A stretch of DNA of 64,000 nt from Aurelia coerulea. Its lineage: Eukaryota; Cnidaria; Scyphozoa; Semaeostomeae; Ulmaridae. Both the position numbers and the translations under genes were made by a program. Shown one piece after another: positions 20,404 through 31,039 of this stretch (position 1 is its first letter; each line of letters starts with the position of its first letter). The stretch is taken from NCBI GenBank assembly GCA_039566865.1, contig CM076957.1, positions 12,843,896 to 12,907,895 of the forward strand, written 5' to 3'. A model generated the notes under the pieces. That model saw only the letters and a program-made list of their open reading frames with translations, had not been told where the DNA came from and did no database searches.

Positions 20404-20650
20404 TTTGCGTAGCCTGCAAGAGCTAATGTACTTACAAGAGCTTTTAAAAAAGCTGTTCGTTAGATTGCAGACTACGCCAGACAATATAACACCAAAAATT
20501 ACCTTCAAACTTGTGGTGAACTTCGATAAATTTGCGATCGCACCAACAAGCAACAGACTGTTTACAAACACATGTGCGGATTTTTCACCCAAAAACTAGA
20601 CCCAGACTCCCGCGCGGAATCGAGGCCGCGGATATGCAATTGGTGTATTG
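20404..20650 (-). repeat. Right inverted terminus of the ISL2EU-type transposon
   Basis: Inverted partner of 15504-15749. It also carries the short region upstream of the transposase gene, so promoter elements may lie in it. Confidence 0.93.
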
Positions 20651-21026
20651 GCCCAATTGGGATATTGTGTTGCAATAAAAGCGCGCCCGGCGAAGTTGAA
20701 AATCTACCCTATTGTGTTTGATAACTTTTACGCGTGCTGTTTAATTGTGTAGCTACGGAAACAATGGGTGCGATATAGCAATTTCTATTCCCTTTAAATT
20801 GAAATCGCCCGCTGATGTGTTGTAAGTCTGTTCCCAAAAAAGTGTTCCAAAAGTGAGAATCTGTCACTCTAACAAGGCAATGCAGTTATTGCTTGCTCTT
20901 AGGCATTTGGCAGCCCAGTGGCTGTAATGAAAGTTGCAGCTTGAAAGACAACGTTCCCCTTATTTCCTGAAGTGCAAACAATATCCTTCCTCTTGACTGA
21001 ATATCGCTGATATTCTAATGATATAA
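20651..21026. other. No gene seen
   Basis: Flank to the right of the transposon; nothing recognisable. Confidence 0.4.
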
Positions 21027-21545
21027 TACTGTATGTTATTTACTTGTTTTAAGATTTTACCAAGTAGTTTGTGTGCCCTTTAGACAAAACAAAGTTAACT
21101 CTACACTTCCGGTATTAAGAATATAAGAAACACGTATTAAGAAACTTTTGGTAGCAAAATGGCCCAAAAATTTAAGAATCTGCCTGCCAGCTCAGGAGCA
21201 CTATCATCATTGATCATCATTGACTGAAAGGGGGGGGGGGGCAACTCCTGCAGGGGGTTTGAAATTCAGAGTTAGCACCCACAACCACCACTATTTTGAA
21301 ACTATGACCCCATAAACGGGGCAAATTTACCAAAATATGACAAGACTACACGTATTTTTTTAACAAAGTAACGCTCCGGAGCTGGCAGGCAGATTCTTAA
21401 ATTTGTGGGCCATTTTGCTACCAAAAGTTTCTTAATACTTGTTTCTTATATTCTTAATACCGGAAGTGTAGAGTTAACTTTGTTTTTTCTAAAGGGCACA
21501 CAAATTACTTGGTAAAATCTTAAAACAAGTAAATAACATACAGTA
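21027..21545. mobile_element. 519-bp foldback MITE
   Basis: Arms of ~175 bp (21027-21200 and about 21370-21545) are inverted copies starting TACTGTATGTTATTTACTTG. The arms hold a GTTAACTCTACACTTCCGG stretch and AAGAAAC words. The ~170-bp spacer has a G run (about 21230-21241). Ends read TA-CTGTATG, so a Tc1/mariner-like TA site is possible. Confidence 0.8.
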
Positions 21546-21729
21546 TTACTGCCCCCCCCCCGCCACTAAGGATTTGACAACTGACTTATAAGAAATTGGA
21601 ACCAGCCAGAGAGCACTGTAGTCATTGTCTAACACTTGGTTTAATTTAGCATTTAGATAATATCTATATAATATAGAAACCAAGCAGCCTAGTTTACAAA
21701 ATGAGTTTCTTAGTGGCGGGGTAATACTG
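21541..21729. mobile_element. Second small inverted-repeat element abutting the first
   Basis: CAGTATTACTGCCCCC...CGCCACTAAG at 21541-21575 is repeated inverted as CTTAGTGGCGGGGTAATACTG ending at about 21729. It shares its CAGTA end with the preceding element, so one inserted at the tip of the other. Confidence 0.65.
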
Positions 21730-22700
21730 TAATTCGCACTCAAAATAATGTCCAAACAGTTGCTAAACTGTACAGTGTCAAAATATTTTTGAAAGTGCCT
21801 TAGCAAAATCAAAGCTGCGAATTACCAAAAGTGTCTTAGCTTCTGAAATTCGGGTAGGGTTGTTTCTTAACTTTCAAAAAATCGAGCTTGCCGTTTTTCT
21901 TACAGAAAAATGCGTTAAACAACTGATGCATGCTATAACTACAACAACATCAACTGGAGCGACAAAAGAACATCAATTCACTTCAATTAGATGAGTGGTC
22001 CTTGCAGTGGTGTAGACCCATTATCCAACTACTAATAACTACTAAATACATGGTCAACGGTTTTCTGTCATGATGTCTTTAACCATTCGTTTCCAGTCCC
22101 TTCTGTTTGCTGTCAGCTCTTCTAAAACTGGCCCACTTAGATAAATAGGCCTAGCACCTAAGCAAATTCACAGTTGTATCAACAAATAATGCGTAAAAAG
22201 TTCTTACCTGGTCTAAGACTGATGCCATTCTCTTCCTTACAGTTACAGTCCAGTTTTAAACTCCTCTTGTCTTCTCCAAACGATCAATAACCGATAATCT
22301 TGAAAAAGCAACGTTTCGCTCGCGCTACGAAACTGAGGCGCTGAAGCGGACATTCTTAAAACGTAAAGGGGGTATAGTTGAACATGTTGAACATTTCTAT
22401 GTCTCTTTGACAAAGGAGTTTCTTATTCTTTATTGGACCACTTTGATCTAAGAGATCCCCGGCTGTTTAGAGAATAGAGCACTAATTTGTTCGGGCTACT
22501 CTTTCATCAAGTGCTTTCATTTCTTTGAAAGCAACTCTTTGAAAACAACTCAACACTTTCATCAAGTGAAAGAAGAATACAGCACTTCCTTGGTTTCCAA
22601 TATCATTTTGGCATTTCACTTAGCGGTTCATTGATCAAATGATCATGTTGTCATTTTGATTTCAGAATGAAGTTTTGATTTCAAAATGCAATTTTGGCGG
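21730..22700. other. No firm gene; possible minus-strand first exon at 22208-22228
   Basis: On the minus strand an ATG at 22228 begins seven codons that end exactly at CAG/gtaagaa (donor at 22207). The ~150 bp upstream are locally richer in CG dinucleotides than the surroundings. No downstream exon was recognised. At about 21940-22005 a 60-bp stretch matches about 34365-34415 in inverted form. Confidence 0.3.
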
Positions 22701-22779
22701 TTCACTTAGCGGTTCATTGACTTGAGGAAATTCGTGTTGTCGATTAAAGGATTAAAGTCTCGTTTTGCTTCTCGAATCT

Positions 22780-22915
22780 CGGTTGGCGATTTCACAATAC
22801 ATATTCGGTTTAGGATTTCGCGATATATTTTCGGTTTAGGATTTCGTAATGCAATTCCGGTTTGAGATTTCGTCGTGCACTTTCGGTTTGGGATATTGTT
22901 TATCACTTGGCTTTT
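22780..22915. repeat. Degenerate ~33-bp tandem repeat
   Basis: Four or so imperfect copies of TTCGGTTTAGGATTTCG-like sequence. The open frame across it on the minus strand is a by-product of the repeat. Confidence 0.65.
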
Positions 22916-22939
22916 ACCATTTGGTTTAGCTTTCAAAAT

Positions 22940-23928
22940 TACTATTTGCTATTTCAATTAGAACTTTTTCCAATGATTGCATTTTAAAATGTGCAAATAG
23001 ATTGTAGTTTGTCGATTCAAGTTCTTTATAGGTATCTTAATTGCATGAATGCATTGCATTTACACAATTCGATTTCATATTGAACTTCTCAATATCACAT
23101 TTCAATTTTGGCGGTGATGACGCTTCATAGAAGTAAAGCATTCATGAATGCGTAATCGGCGAAATTAAACGCTGCAAGAATGAGAAGTGATCTCGCTGCT
23201 CCATTTCCATCTTTGTGTCTGAACGCAACGCTCAAAGTCACCGCTCGCGGAAGACAAATGAAAACGAGGCTTTCATTTTTGCTGAGTCATGGAAAGGCTA
23301 AATGGACTTTGTTGCGCAGACTCTATACTTTCGAGGAGGTGAGTCTGCATGCGGGCTACCTCTACTCTGAGATACAAGAGGCTGTTCGGCCATTTGATTG
23401 GCTATTCGAAAATAATAGCAAAATCAGATTATGGCTGGTTCCATTCAAAAATGGCCTTTATTGAATCGCTAATTTCACAAAATCAATGGGGTGTATGGGG
23501 CAAGTGAGGAGTTCAAGAGGGATAATGGACCACGGCGCATCCGAATTTTTTATTTTAATTTTTTTTTATATCACAAATAAAAACAACTAAATCCAACGAA
23601 ATTTAAATATTCTGTGGCTGCCATAGCTGGAAAGGACATGATGTCATCGAGTTCCAACTACGGCAGCCACAATGGAAAATATGCATCAAATTTTAAGAAA
23701 AGAACTAGAACAACACGGGCGTCTCAGAAAGAAGAGCTCCCTCCACTTTACAGCAGTTGCTTGACTCGCAAACAAGCACAGATAGATGAAACACCTAAAG
23801 CTACCGCGAGGATTATGTAGTATAACATATCTGCTATTGGTGATACAAATAGGAGTACTTCTTTGCAAGACACCCGCTACATATACTACAAATAAAATGA
23901 AAAAGTTGCTGCTGTTTTATGCCTACAT
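22940..23928. other. No recognised gene; two unassigned open frames
   Basis: Open frames at 23180-23464 (94 codons, +) and 23614-23820 (68 codons, +) match nothing I know. Nothing supports expression. Confidence 0.4.
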
Positions 23929-25672
23929 TTAATTTGAAAACCTTTTCGTATTTTTGATAATAGAAATTGTTGCTTCAAGGATTATTCGATTGATAATGAC
24001 ATTATACTGCGAGTCCCCGAACAGAAGCAAATCACACAAAGGTTCAACATCTAAATTCACATTCAAACCAGGAACTTCGGAGAGCTGATCAAAGAGGTCC
24101 ACCCGCATCGAGTCAAACAGGGGGCAATGCAGGAGAAAGTGCTCATTGTCTTCCCTGTCGGTACCACAAGCACAAAATGGAGTAAGACTATCAAAGGTGT
24201 GTCTAAATTTGTGTTCATTCAGTGCACTAAACTTCAAACGCAACTTTGTGAGTAGTCTCACGCCTTCAATATCAGAAATATTGTAGACAGAATTTCGCTC
24301 AAGTCTTATGATTTTTAATAATTTGCTTTTGAACTGAGAAAGGGACATTGAATTTTTGATCTCTTCCCCAAGCATATTTCACTTAAACAAGGTATTATGA
24401 AAGTAAGTATTAGAAAAACGATTGGTTCTAGCAACATGTACTTCATAATCCTGAGAGTGTCTAAGATTGTAGTTGAGTTAACGTTCTGGAGGGATTTCAT
24501 CAAAAAGGTAGCCTGGTGATCGTGATTTCATTAAGTTAAAGAAATGACACAGCCTCCTGTATCATCTTCTGTCATACAGACTCTCCCATCCTAATTCTTG
24601 ATAAAGTCTTTGCCTATTTGTACCTCTCCAAGCACCAGCAACAGCTAAGACTGCATAGTATTGTGTCTGTTCAAGCCTTTGCGTAAATGTTAAGCGCATG
24701 TCTGGGTCACATTTGTGGTAAATGATGTCTCCATAGTCTTAGTGTGGTCTTACGTATAGCTTGTAGATTTGGTCTAACACATCCCTAGACACATATTGGA
24801 CAGAAGTTTTATCATCTCTATGCCCCTTCTAGCCTTGCCAATGGCCTCTTTAATGTGACTTAGAAAATTCTGTTCAGAATCAAGTTGCATTCCAAGATGC
24901 TTGTGCTCAGATTTTCTTTCAACTTCATCATTGCCTAGGAAAATGTGTGAATGGAATGGTTTTACTTTTTTGCAAGAGAAAACAACCTCTTCAGTTTTCT
25001 TTGAATCAAGCTGCATTTTCCATTGCCATGCCCATAATCGAACTCTGTCAAGATATGCATTGAGTTCATCAGCAGACCTTCTTTCATCTTCGACAACCGA
25101 GAAGAGAGATGTATCATCCGCAAAAATTTTTACATCAAAATTCACATTCTCAACAAGATTATTTATGTAGACAAGAAAAAACAGAGGACCCAAGACAGAG
25201 CCATGTGGCACACCAGCACATATCGGTGCCCATTTTGAGCTTTTCCTGTTCAGAACAACTCGCTGTTTTCAATTTGCTAAGTAGTCCTGGATCAAAGTAA
25301 GGACGTTCCCCTTTACACCATTGCACTTTAATTTGTATAGGAGGCCCTCGTGCCAAACTCTGTCAAAGGCTTTGGAAAGATCAAGAAAGACGGCCCTAGT
25401 TTCAAGGGTAGGACAAGCTTCAAAGGCTTTGTAGATGTTGTGGGTGATGGATTACAACTGATTAATAGTGGAATCTACCGGCCGAAAACCTGATTGTTGT
25501 TGGGCTAGAAGTCTATTCTCAGAAAGATGTTTATAAATTTTTTTCGTCAAACATTACTTTTTCAAATATCTTCCCAAATATAGGTAGAAGCGAAATAGGC
25601 CTATAGTGTGCTTTGTTCTGCCTGCTGTCTTTCTTGTGGATAGTATAATGTTTCTGGGTTGCTGTATTTGGG
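23929..25672 (-). pseudogene. 5'-truncated LINE reverse transcriptase with 3' zinc-knuckle domain
   Basis: Reading leftward from about 25672: RT blocks with YRPISLLPIFGKIFEK, a VFLDLSKAFDRVWH-like segment, GSVLGPLFFLVYIN and the catalytic FADD (in the open stretch 25211-24774). A thumb region and a C-terminal domain (24375-23929) with CACG...HFLLHC (a CxC...HxxxxC zinc knuckle) follow. There are several frameshifts and stops (near 24375-24774 and 25211-25550). It belongs to the same family as the fragment at 35860-36747, which preserves the region lost here. Non-LTR retrotransposon of the jockey/CR1 side of the tree; the exact clade is uncertain. Dead. Confidence 0.85.
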
Positions 25673-26012
25673 ATGAGGTGCCTTAGACCGCGATTACGAA
25701 TAAGAACACATGGCTAAACAAGAACTGAACTGTAACTCTAAACTCTAAAACGAGAACTGATCTTACTCGATATCAACTGGTAACTATCTTATCTAAATCA
25801 CGTGCTTAGATCTTAAATGTCACTGATGCTAGGACATCACATACTTTGAATAAAAGGTACTAGGAGAAAAACGGACGCAAAAAACAGACAGATTTTTCAG
25901 CACACTGAGGCCTTTCAAACTTACGTTATCATCAGAATGTGACTAACTGTAGAGCTAGAGCGTTTTTACGATTTATAAACTAAATAGAGGATTACAGACA
26001 GGAAATATAAGA

Positions 26013-27123
26013 TTATTGGTTCATTATAGCGTGTCCTCTGTTGAAAAGTTTGCTTTCGTATTCTAAGAGTGATTTATTGTCCTTAAGTTTCACAAATGCG
26101 TAAATTTTGAAGAAAGGTTCTTTAAGGTTTTTATTAGATTTTCCGCAGTTATGTACATGTTTTGGAAAATTGCAAGAAGACACTCCGTTTCTTGATTCAG
26201 ATATGTGATTGTTCATTCTTTGACGTAAATTCGTTGTTTGGCCGATGTAGTTCATTTGACCATCACATAAATTACACGAGAGAAAATATATGATGTTTTT
26301 GCTATTGCAGGTAATTTCTGATTTGATATCCCATATGGTTCCATTTGCAGTTTTGAAAATCTTCACTGGCTGTAGATATAAACGGCATAATTTGCATTGT
26401 GCTTTATTGCATAATTTAATTCCGGGTTCTTGTCTCACAAATGGGATGGATGTAAATTTCGCATTCGTTAGAATCGAAGTAAGGTTTGGAGGTTGCTTTA
26501 AGGCGAGGATTGGTGTTGTATTGTTAAATTTTCTCTTTGTGTCCGGGTCTTGAATGCCTTTGAAAAGGTTCGAAATGGTCTTGATAACATGGCTATGATT
26601 TAAACTTGGGTAAAATGTCGTGACAAGTGGTATAATATCTCTTGTTTTATTCGGTGCAGGACCTTGTAATTTTGCTTTGTGGAATGCTTGATCAATTAAG
26701 GAGTTGGGATAGTTGCAATTCAAAAGCCAGTTTTTTAATTCCTGTAAACGAAATTTAACTCTCTCTTCATCTGTAACGAAAACTATAATTCTTTTTGCTA
26801 GATTATATGGTATAGTATCTTTAATGTGTCTTGGATGTGCACTTTGGAAATTAAGATAATCATGTGGATTTGTGTCTTTGTAAAAAATGTCTGTTGTGAT
26901 TAGTGATCCATTTGAGAGGATAACTTCTACATCAAGGAAATTTAGCGATTCTGTATGTTTTGAAAATTTCCCCTCCTCCATTGTAAACGTGATAGCAGGG
27001 TGGAGTTCGTTCAAGGCTGTTTTAAAGAGGTCCGCGTTTATATTTACAGGTAAGATTATAAAACCATCATCCATGTACCGGAGGTAGTTATTTTGTATGT
27101 ACGAACATGAATTTTCGTCGAAG
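26013..27123 (-). pseudogene. Penelope-like RT-GIY-YIG ORF, left copy, 5'-truncated
   Basis: Begins just upstream of the RT active-site block (RYMDDGF), so RT motifs A and B are missing. The C-terminal part, with the CCC zinc linker and the GIY-YIG nuclease, is complete to the stop at 26013. It cannot encode a working RT. Confidence 0.88.
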
Positions 27124-27126
27124 AAA

Positions 27127-28544
27127 AAGAAAGCAGATTGTACTCTTATGACGTCGTCAGTTTATATACAAGCATCCCACACGCACTCGGTTTAGAGGCT
27201 ATTGATTATTGGATTAATGCTAGACCTGATCTTGTACCAAATCGTTTTCCCGCCTCCTTTATACTTGAAGCCGCCAAGATTGTACTTACAAATAACAATT
27301 TCATGTTTAACGACAGAATGTTTACCCAAACATCAGGCACCGCCATGGGAACAAAGTTTGCACCACCGTATGCATGTTTAACTATGGGCTACCTCGAGGA
27401 AGCCATCCTTTTTCCAAAGATCTTAAGAAAATACTTCGACGAAAATTCATGTTCGTACATACAAAATAACTACCTCCGGTACATGGATGATGGTTTTATA
27501 ATCTTACCTGTAAATATAAATGCGGACCTCTTTAAAACAGCCTTGAACGAACTCCACCCTGCTATCACGTTTACAATGGAGGAGGGGAAATTTTCAAAAC
27601 ATACAGAATCGCTAAATTTCCTTGATGTAGAAGTTATCCTCTCAAATGGATCACTAATCACAACAGACATTTTTTACAAAGACACAAATCCACATGATTA
27701 TCTTAATTTCCAAAGTGCACATCCAAGACACATTAAAGATACTATACCATATAATCTAGCAAAAAGAATTATAGTTTTCGTTACAGATGAAGAGAGAGTT
27801 AAATTTCGTTTACAGGAATTAAAAAACTGGCTTTTGAATTGCAACTATCCCAACTCCTTAATTGATCAAGCATTCCACAAAGCAAAATTACAAGGTCCTG
27901 CACCGAATAAAACAAGAGATATTATACCACTTGTCACGACATTTTACCCAAGTTTAAATCATAGCCATGTTATCAAGACCATTTCGAACCTTTTCAAAGG
28001 CATTCAAGACCCGGACACAAAGAGAAAATTTAACAATACAACACCAATCCTCGCCTTAAAGCAACCTCCAAACCTTACTTCGATTCTAACGAATGCGAAA
28101 TTTACATCCATCCCATTTGTGAGACAAGAACCCGGAATTAAATTATGCAATAAAGCACAATGCAAATTATGCCGTTTATATCTACAGCCAGTGAAGATTT
28201 TCAAAACTGCAAATGGAACCATATGGGATATCAAATCAGAAATTACCTGCAATAGCAAAAACATCATATATTTTCTCTCGTGTAATTTATGTGATGGTCA
28301 AATGAACTACATCGGCCAAACAACGAATTTACGTCAAAGAATGAACAATCACATATCTGAATCAAGAAACGGAGTGTCTTCTTGCAATTTTCCAAAACAT
28401 GTACATAACTGCGGAAAATCTAATAAAAACCTTAAAGAACCTTTCTTCAAAATTTACGCATTTGTGAAACTTAAGGACAATAAATCACTCTTAGAATACG
28501 AAAGCAAACTTTTCAACAGAGGACACGCTATAATGAACCAATAA
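27127..28544 (+). pseudogene. Penelope-like RT-GIY-YIG ORF, right copy, 5'-truncated but open
   Basis: Open for 468 codons from 27138. The RT palm holds motif A (YSYDVVSLYTSIP), motif B (QTSGTAMGTKFAPPYACL, residues 64-81) and YMDD at 115-118. A thumb follows, then a CX4CX2C zinc motif at 337-345 and a GIY-YIG endonuclease at about 375-460 (IIYFLSC, YIGQTT at 391-396, catalytic-type R and H405, E455). The fingers and the N-terminal part are lost at the inversion junction at about 27124, and no genuine start codon is seen. Penelope-like elements copy their RNA at a nick made by the GIY-YIG domain. All visible catalytic motifs are intact, consistent with a recent arrival. Confidence 0.9.
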
Positions 28545-28772
28545 TCTTATATTTCCTGTCTGTAATCCTCTATTTAGTTTATAAATCGTAAAAACGCTCT
28601 AGCTCTACAGTTAGTCACATTCTGATGATAACGTAAGTTTGAAAGGCCTCAGTGTGCTGAAAAATCTGTCTGTTTTTTGCGTCCGTTTTTCTCCTAGTAC
28701 CTTTTATTCAGTTTATACTACAGTACCAAGTTTTTTTTACTTTGAATAAATGTTCATCACATTTTAAATCAT

Positions 28773-29873
28773 TGTATAGAAGGTATCTTTAGCGAAAATT
28801 TCAGAATTATAAATGTTTTGTCCGTATCTCTGCACTGACTGTCTGTTTCGAACAGGATAACGAGCATTGTTCTCTTTCATCTGACAAACCATTATCAATG
28901 TCATGATCAAAATAGTCTGTCTCTGTTTCACTGTTCTCCTCATCGTCAACTTTTCCCGCGAATTTCTTGAAAAACGAGATGTTTCGAGTTATAAAATGTC
29001 CATTTCTCAAGACTGTGATTCGACTGCCTCTTCGCGTAACTACTTTGTAAGGTTTTGGGTTATATCGTGTTGACAGTTTGTTCTCTTTTGTTTGACGAAC
29101 AAGAACGGTATCCCCAACGACGATTTCTGAATTCTTTGCTCGAGATTTCTCATCTGCGCGATCTTTCATTTTGGCTTTTGCGATCGAATGTTTCTCTTTT
29201 AACTCTTGATGAAAGTTACTCTTGTTTTCTTTTACCGGATGTGGCAGTTTCGTTCGGATATTGCGATTAAATAACAATGTTGCAGGCGAATGTCCGGTAG
29301 TAGAATGAGGAGTTGCTCTATAATTCAAGAGGAACTTGAAAATAGCACGTTTCCAATCTTTTCCTTCGTTTCCCTCGTGTGAGATTTCGATGGCTTTTTG
29401 TCGTAAAATGGTTGGCAAAACAATACGTGATCCTCGTAAAATTATTCCACTGTCCTCAGCGATGGAGAGTTTATTTTCTAGGGAATATACAATGACACAA
29501 CGGTACAGTCCTCGACCTTGATGGATTCCCTTCGATGACTTCATTGAAGGTCTTGTGTAGCCCTCTAACAATATATATTTTTCTTTAACAATCATGAACT
29601 GCATTGGCCTTCCACTCGTTTCAAACTTCTGGGTTTTCGAGAACACATAGCCTTATTCTTGGTGTTTTTTTATCCCCACTATCACGAAAGTAACGTTCAA
29701 TGTCCGAGTGAGAAATGTTTTCTAATGGTAAACTTTGAATATTTTGAGTCCAGTTCTCGTTGTCTGATGCTGGTGGACTTTCGATGATTTTTACGAGTTC
29801 AATTTTATCTTCATCGAATGTAGTATGCAAAATGCTCTTTATGCGTTTCCCCTCATCCGGGTCTTTCAGGCTT
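28773..29873 (-). pseudogene. Ty3/gypsy pol relic (integrase region with internal deletion)
   Basis: The stretch 29830-29621 and the open frame 29646-28807 read as gypsy pol. GIILRGSRIVLPTILRQKAI resembles the zinc-binding N-terminus of integrase. It passes directly to FLLNYRATPHSTTGHSPATL, the end of the integrase core, so the catalytic DDE core is deleted at about 29365. The C-terminal chromatin-binding part (VVGDTVLVRQ, KPYKVV) follows to about 28800. No LTR was identified on either side. Confidence 0.85.
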
Positions 29874-29877
29874 GTCT

Positions 29878-30288
29878 AGCCTGCGTACAGACTATACCCA
29901 AGGAAAAGGTATAGTCTGCGCAACACCGCTCACTTTCGTGTAGTGCGTGCTTCAGCATTTATTACGCAATAGTGATAACAAAGAAACCGTATTGTTGTAG
30001 CAGCCAACAAAATCACTTTCCCGAGAAACGAGGAAGCAATCAGATTTGAGAACGGTCATCATGTGATTAAATCTCAGTGTCACTTTGTTCTCTAGGCAAA
30101 CTTCATTAGCAACACAATACTCTGGAATTTGAACTACCCTACTGCAGACAATAACCAGACGCTAAGAAGAAAGGGCCATTCAAACTGCCATTGAAATTAA
30201 ATGCTGACTCACACAATACACGATATTGAGCGGCGTTGCGCAGACTATACCTTTTCCTTGGTTAGGTATTGTCTGCACGCAGGCTAAG
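29878..30288. mobile_element. 411-bp MITE with ~50-bp inverted ends
   Basis: TAGCCTGCGTACAGACTATACC at the left matches, inverted, a right end reading GGTATTGTCTGCACGCAGGCTA. Subterminal GGTATAGTCTGCGCAAC is inverted too. The flanks GGCTTGTC and GCCTTGAC look like an imperfect 8-bp duplication (hAT-like). The fragment at 34163 starts with the same words. The 240 bp to the right (30289-30529) hold nothing recognisable. Confidence 0.75.
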
Positions 30289-30529
30289 CCTTGACAGGTT
30301 CCAGCCATTTTCAATGTAAAGTTTAACCCTGAAATTTTAAAAGTCTCGGTTATTTTTCACATTCAGTTCTTAAAAAAGCTAAGAGGAAAAGGAGCAGGAA
30401 CGAGGGGAACCATACAGTCTATCAACGAGTGGAAAGACACATAAATTGAAGCAACCCTTTGTGAATCATATTTTGACGTAACAAATACTTACTTTTGTTG
30501 GAGTTCTTTTAGTGGTAAACTGCAAATTT

Positions 30530-30990
30530 TCCTTGCATTTCTGCACTTCAACCATCTCAGAGCATCTCGTTGGTTCAATTTATGTTTAAGAGGCTGCCAT
30601 GGTCTACTATTGCCACAAGCGCGCACTGTGTGCAATGGCTTGGAGACGGTATCGTTTCGTGGGTGTAGACTATGGCAGGCACTTCCCAAAGATATAAAGC
30701 AGTCAGAAACCCTCTCCAGCTTTAAAAGGAAAATCAAAATCTGGAGAGGAGAACAATGCAGTTGTAGACTATGTAGACTTTTCGTGGCTCAGGTTGGGTT
30801 CTTGAACTGATATTATTTTTCTGGAAAAAGAAAGCATTGTAAATAATAAAAACATTGTAAAAATCTGTAAATTAATGTATTTGTAGCTAATTATTCTGTA
30901 TTTTATTTCTTTTGCACAAATTTTACTTAGATAGTAGGCTTGAATTAGCTCTTATTTTATAGCTATTTTTGTATGTAATGCCTACTTTAA
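30530..30990 (+). pseudogene. LINE 3' fragment (RT C-terminus)
   Basis: The frame 30610-30810 encodes a LINE C-terminus: DGLETVSFRG-type sequence, LPKDIKQSETLSSFKRKIK, and a CRLCRLF...VGF end. It ends in an AT-rich 3'UTR that abuts the TAA microsatellite. It differs from the neighbouring L2/CR1-type element. 5'-truncated. Confidence 0.7.
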
Positions 30991-30998
30991 ATAAATTG

Positions 30999-31038
<40 letters not shown>
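30999..31038. repeat. (TAA)n microsatellite
   Basis: About 13 copies. Read on the minus strand it is the ATT-type tail of the LINE at 31039-33536; it may also abut the 3' end of the plus-strand LINE fragment. Confidence 0.9.

Positions 31039-31039
<1 letters not shown>

Larger units (their letters stand above)
15509..20645. mobile_element. 5.1-kb ISL2EU-type DNA transposon, almost complete
   Basis: Long inverted termini enclose two convergent genes: a SAP-SWIM-YqaJ nuclease (+) and a THAP-DDE transposase (-). That pair is the signature of the ISL2EU (IS4EU) superfamily. If the termini are CACCAATTG...CAATTGGTG, the flanking TA (15507-15508 and 20646-20647) is a 2-bp target duplication in a CAA-TA-TTG site; alternatively CAATA/TATTG is part of the termini and no duplication is visible. 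The transposase frame is intact. The nuclease has one frameshift. A MITE and an AGTACTG-family repeat lie between the genes. Confidence 0.88.
25848..28709. mobile_element. Head-to-head inverted pair of Penelope-like elements
   Basis: 25848-27123 and about 27434-28709 are inverted copies that look identical or nearly so. The protein read on the minus strand of the left copy equals the C-terminal 353 residues of the right copy. The right copy extends ~310 bp further 5' at the junction. Both 3' flanks include GTCACATTCTGATGATAACG. Penelope-like elements are known to insert as partial tandem or inverted copies, and this one must be young or kept uniform by gene conversion. Confidence 0.9.
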
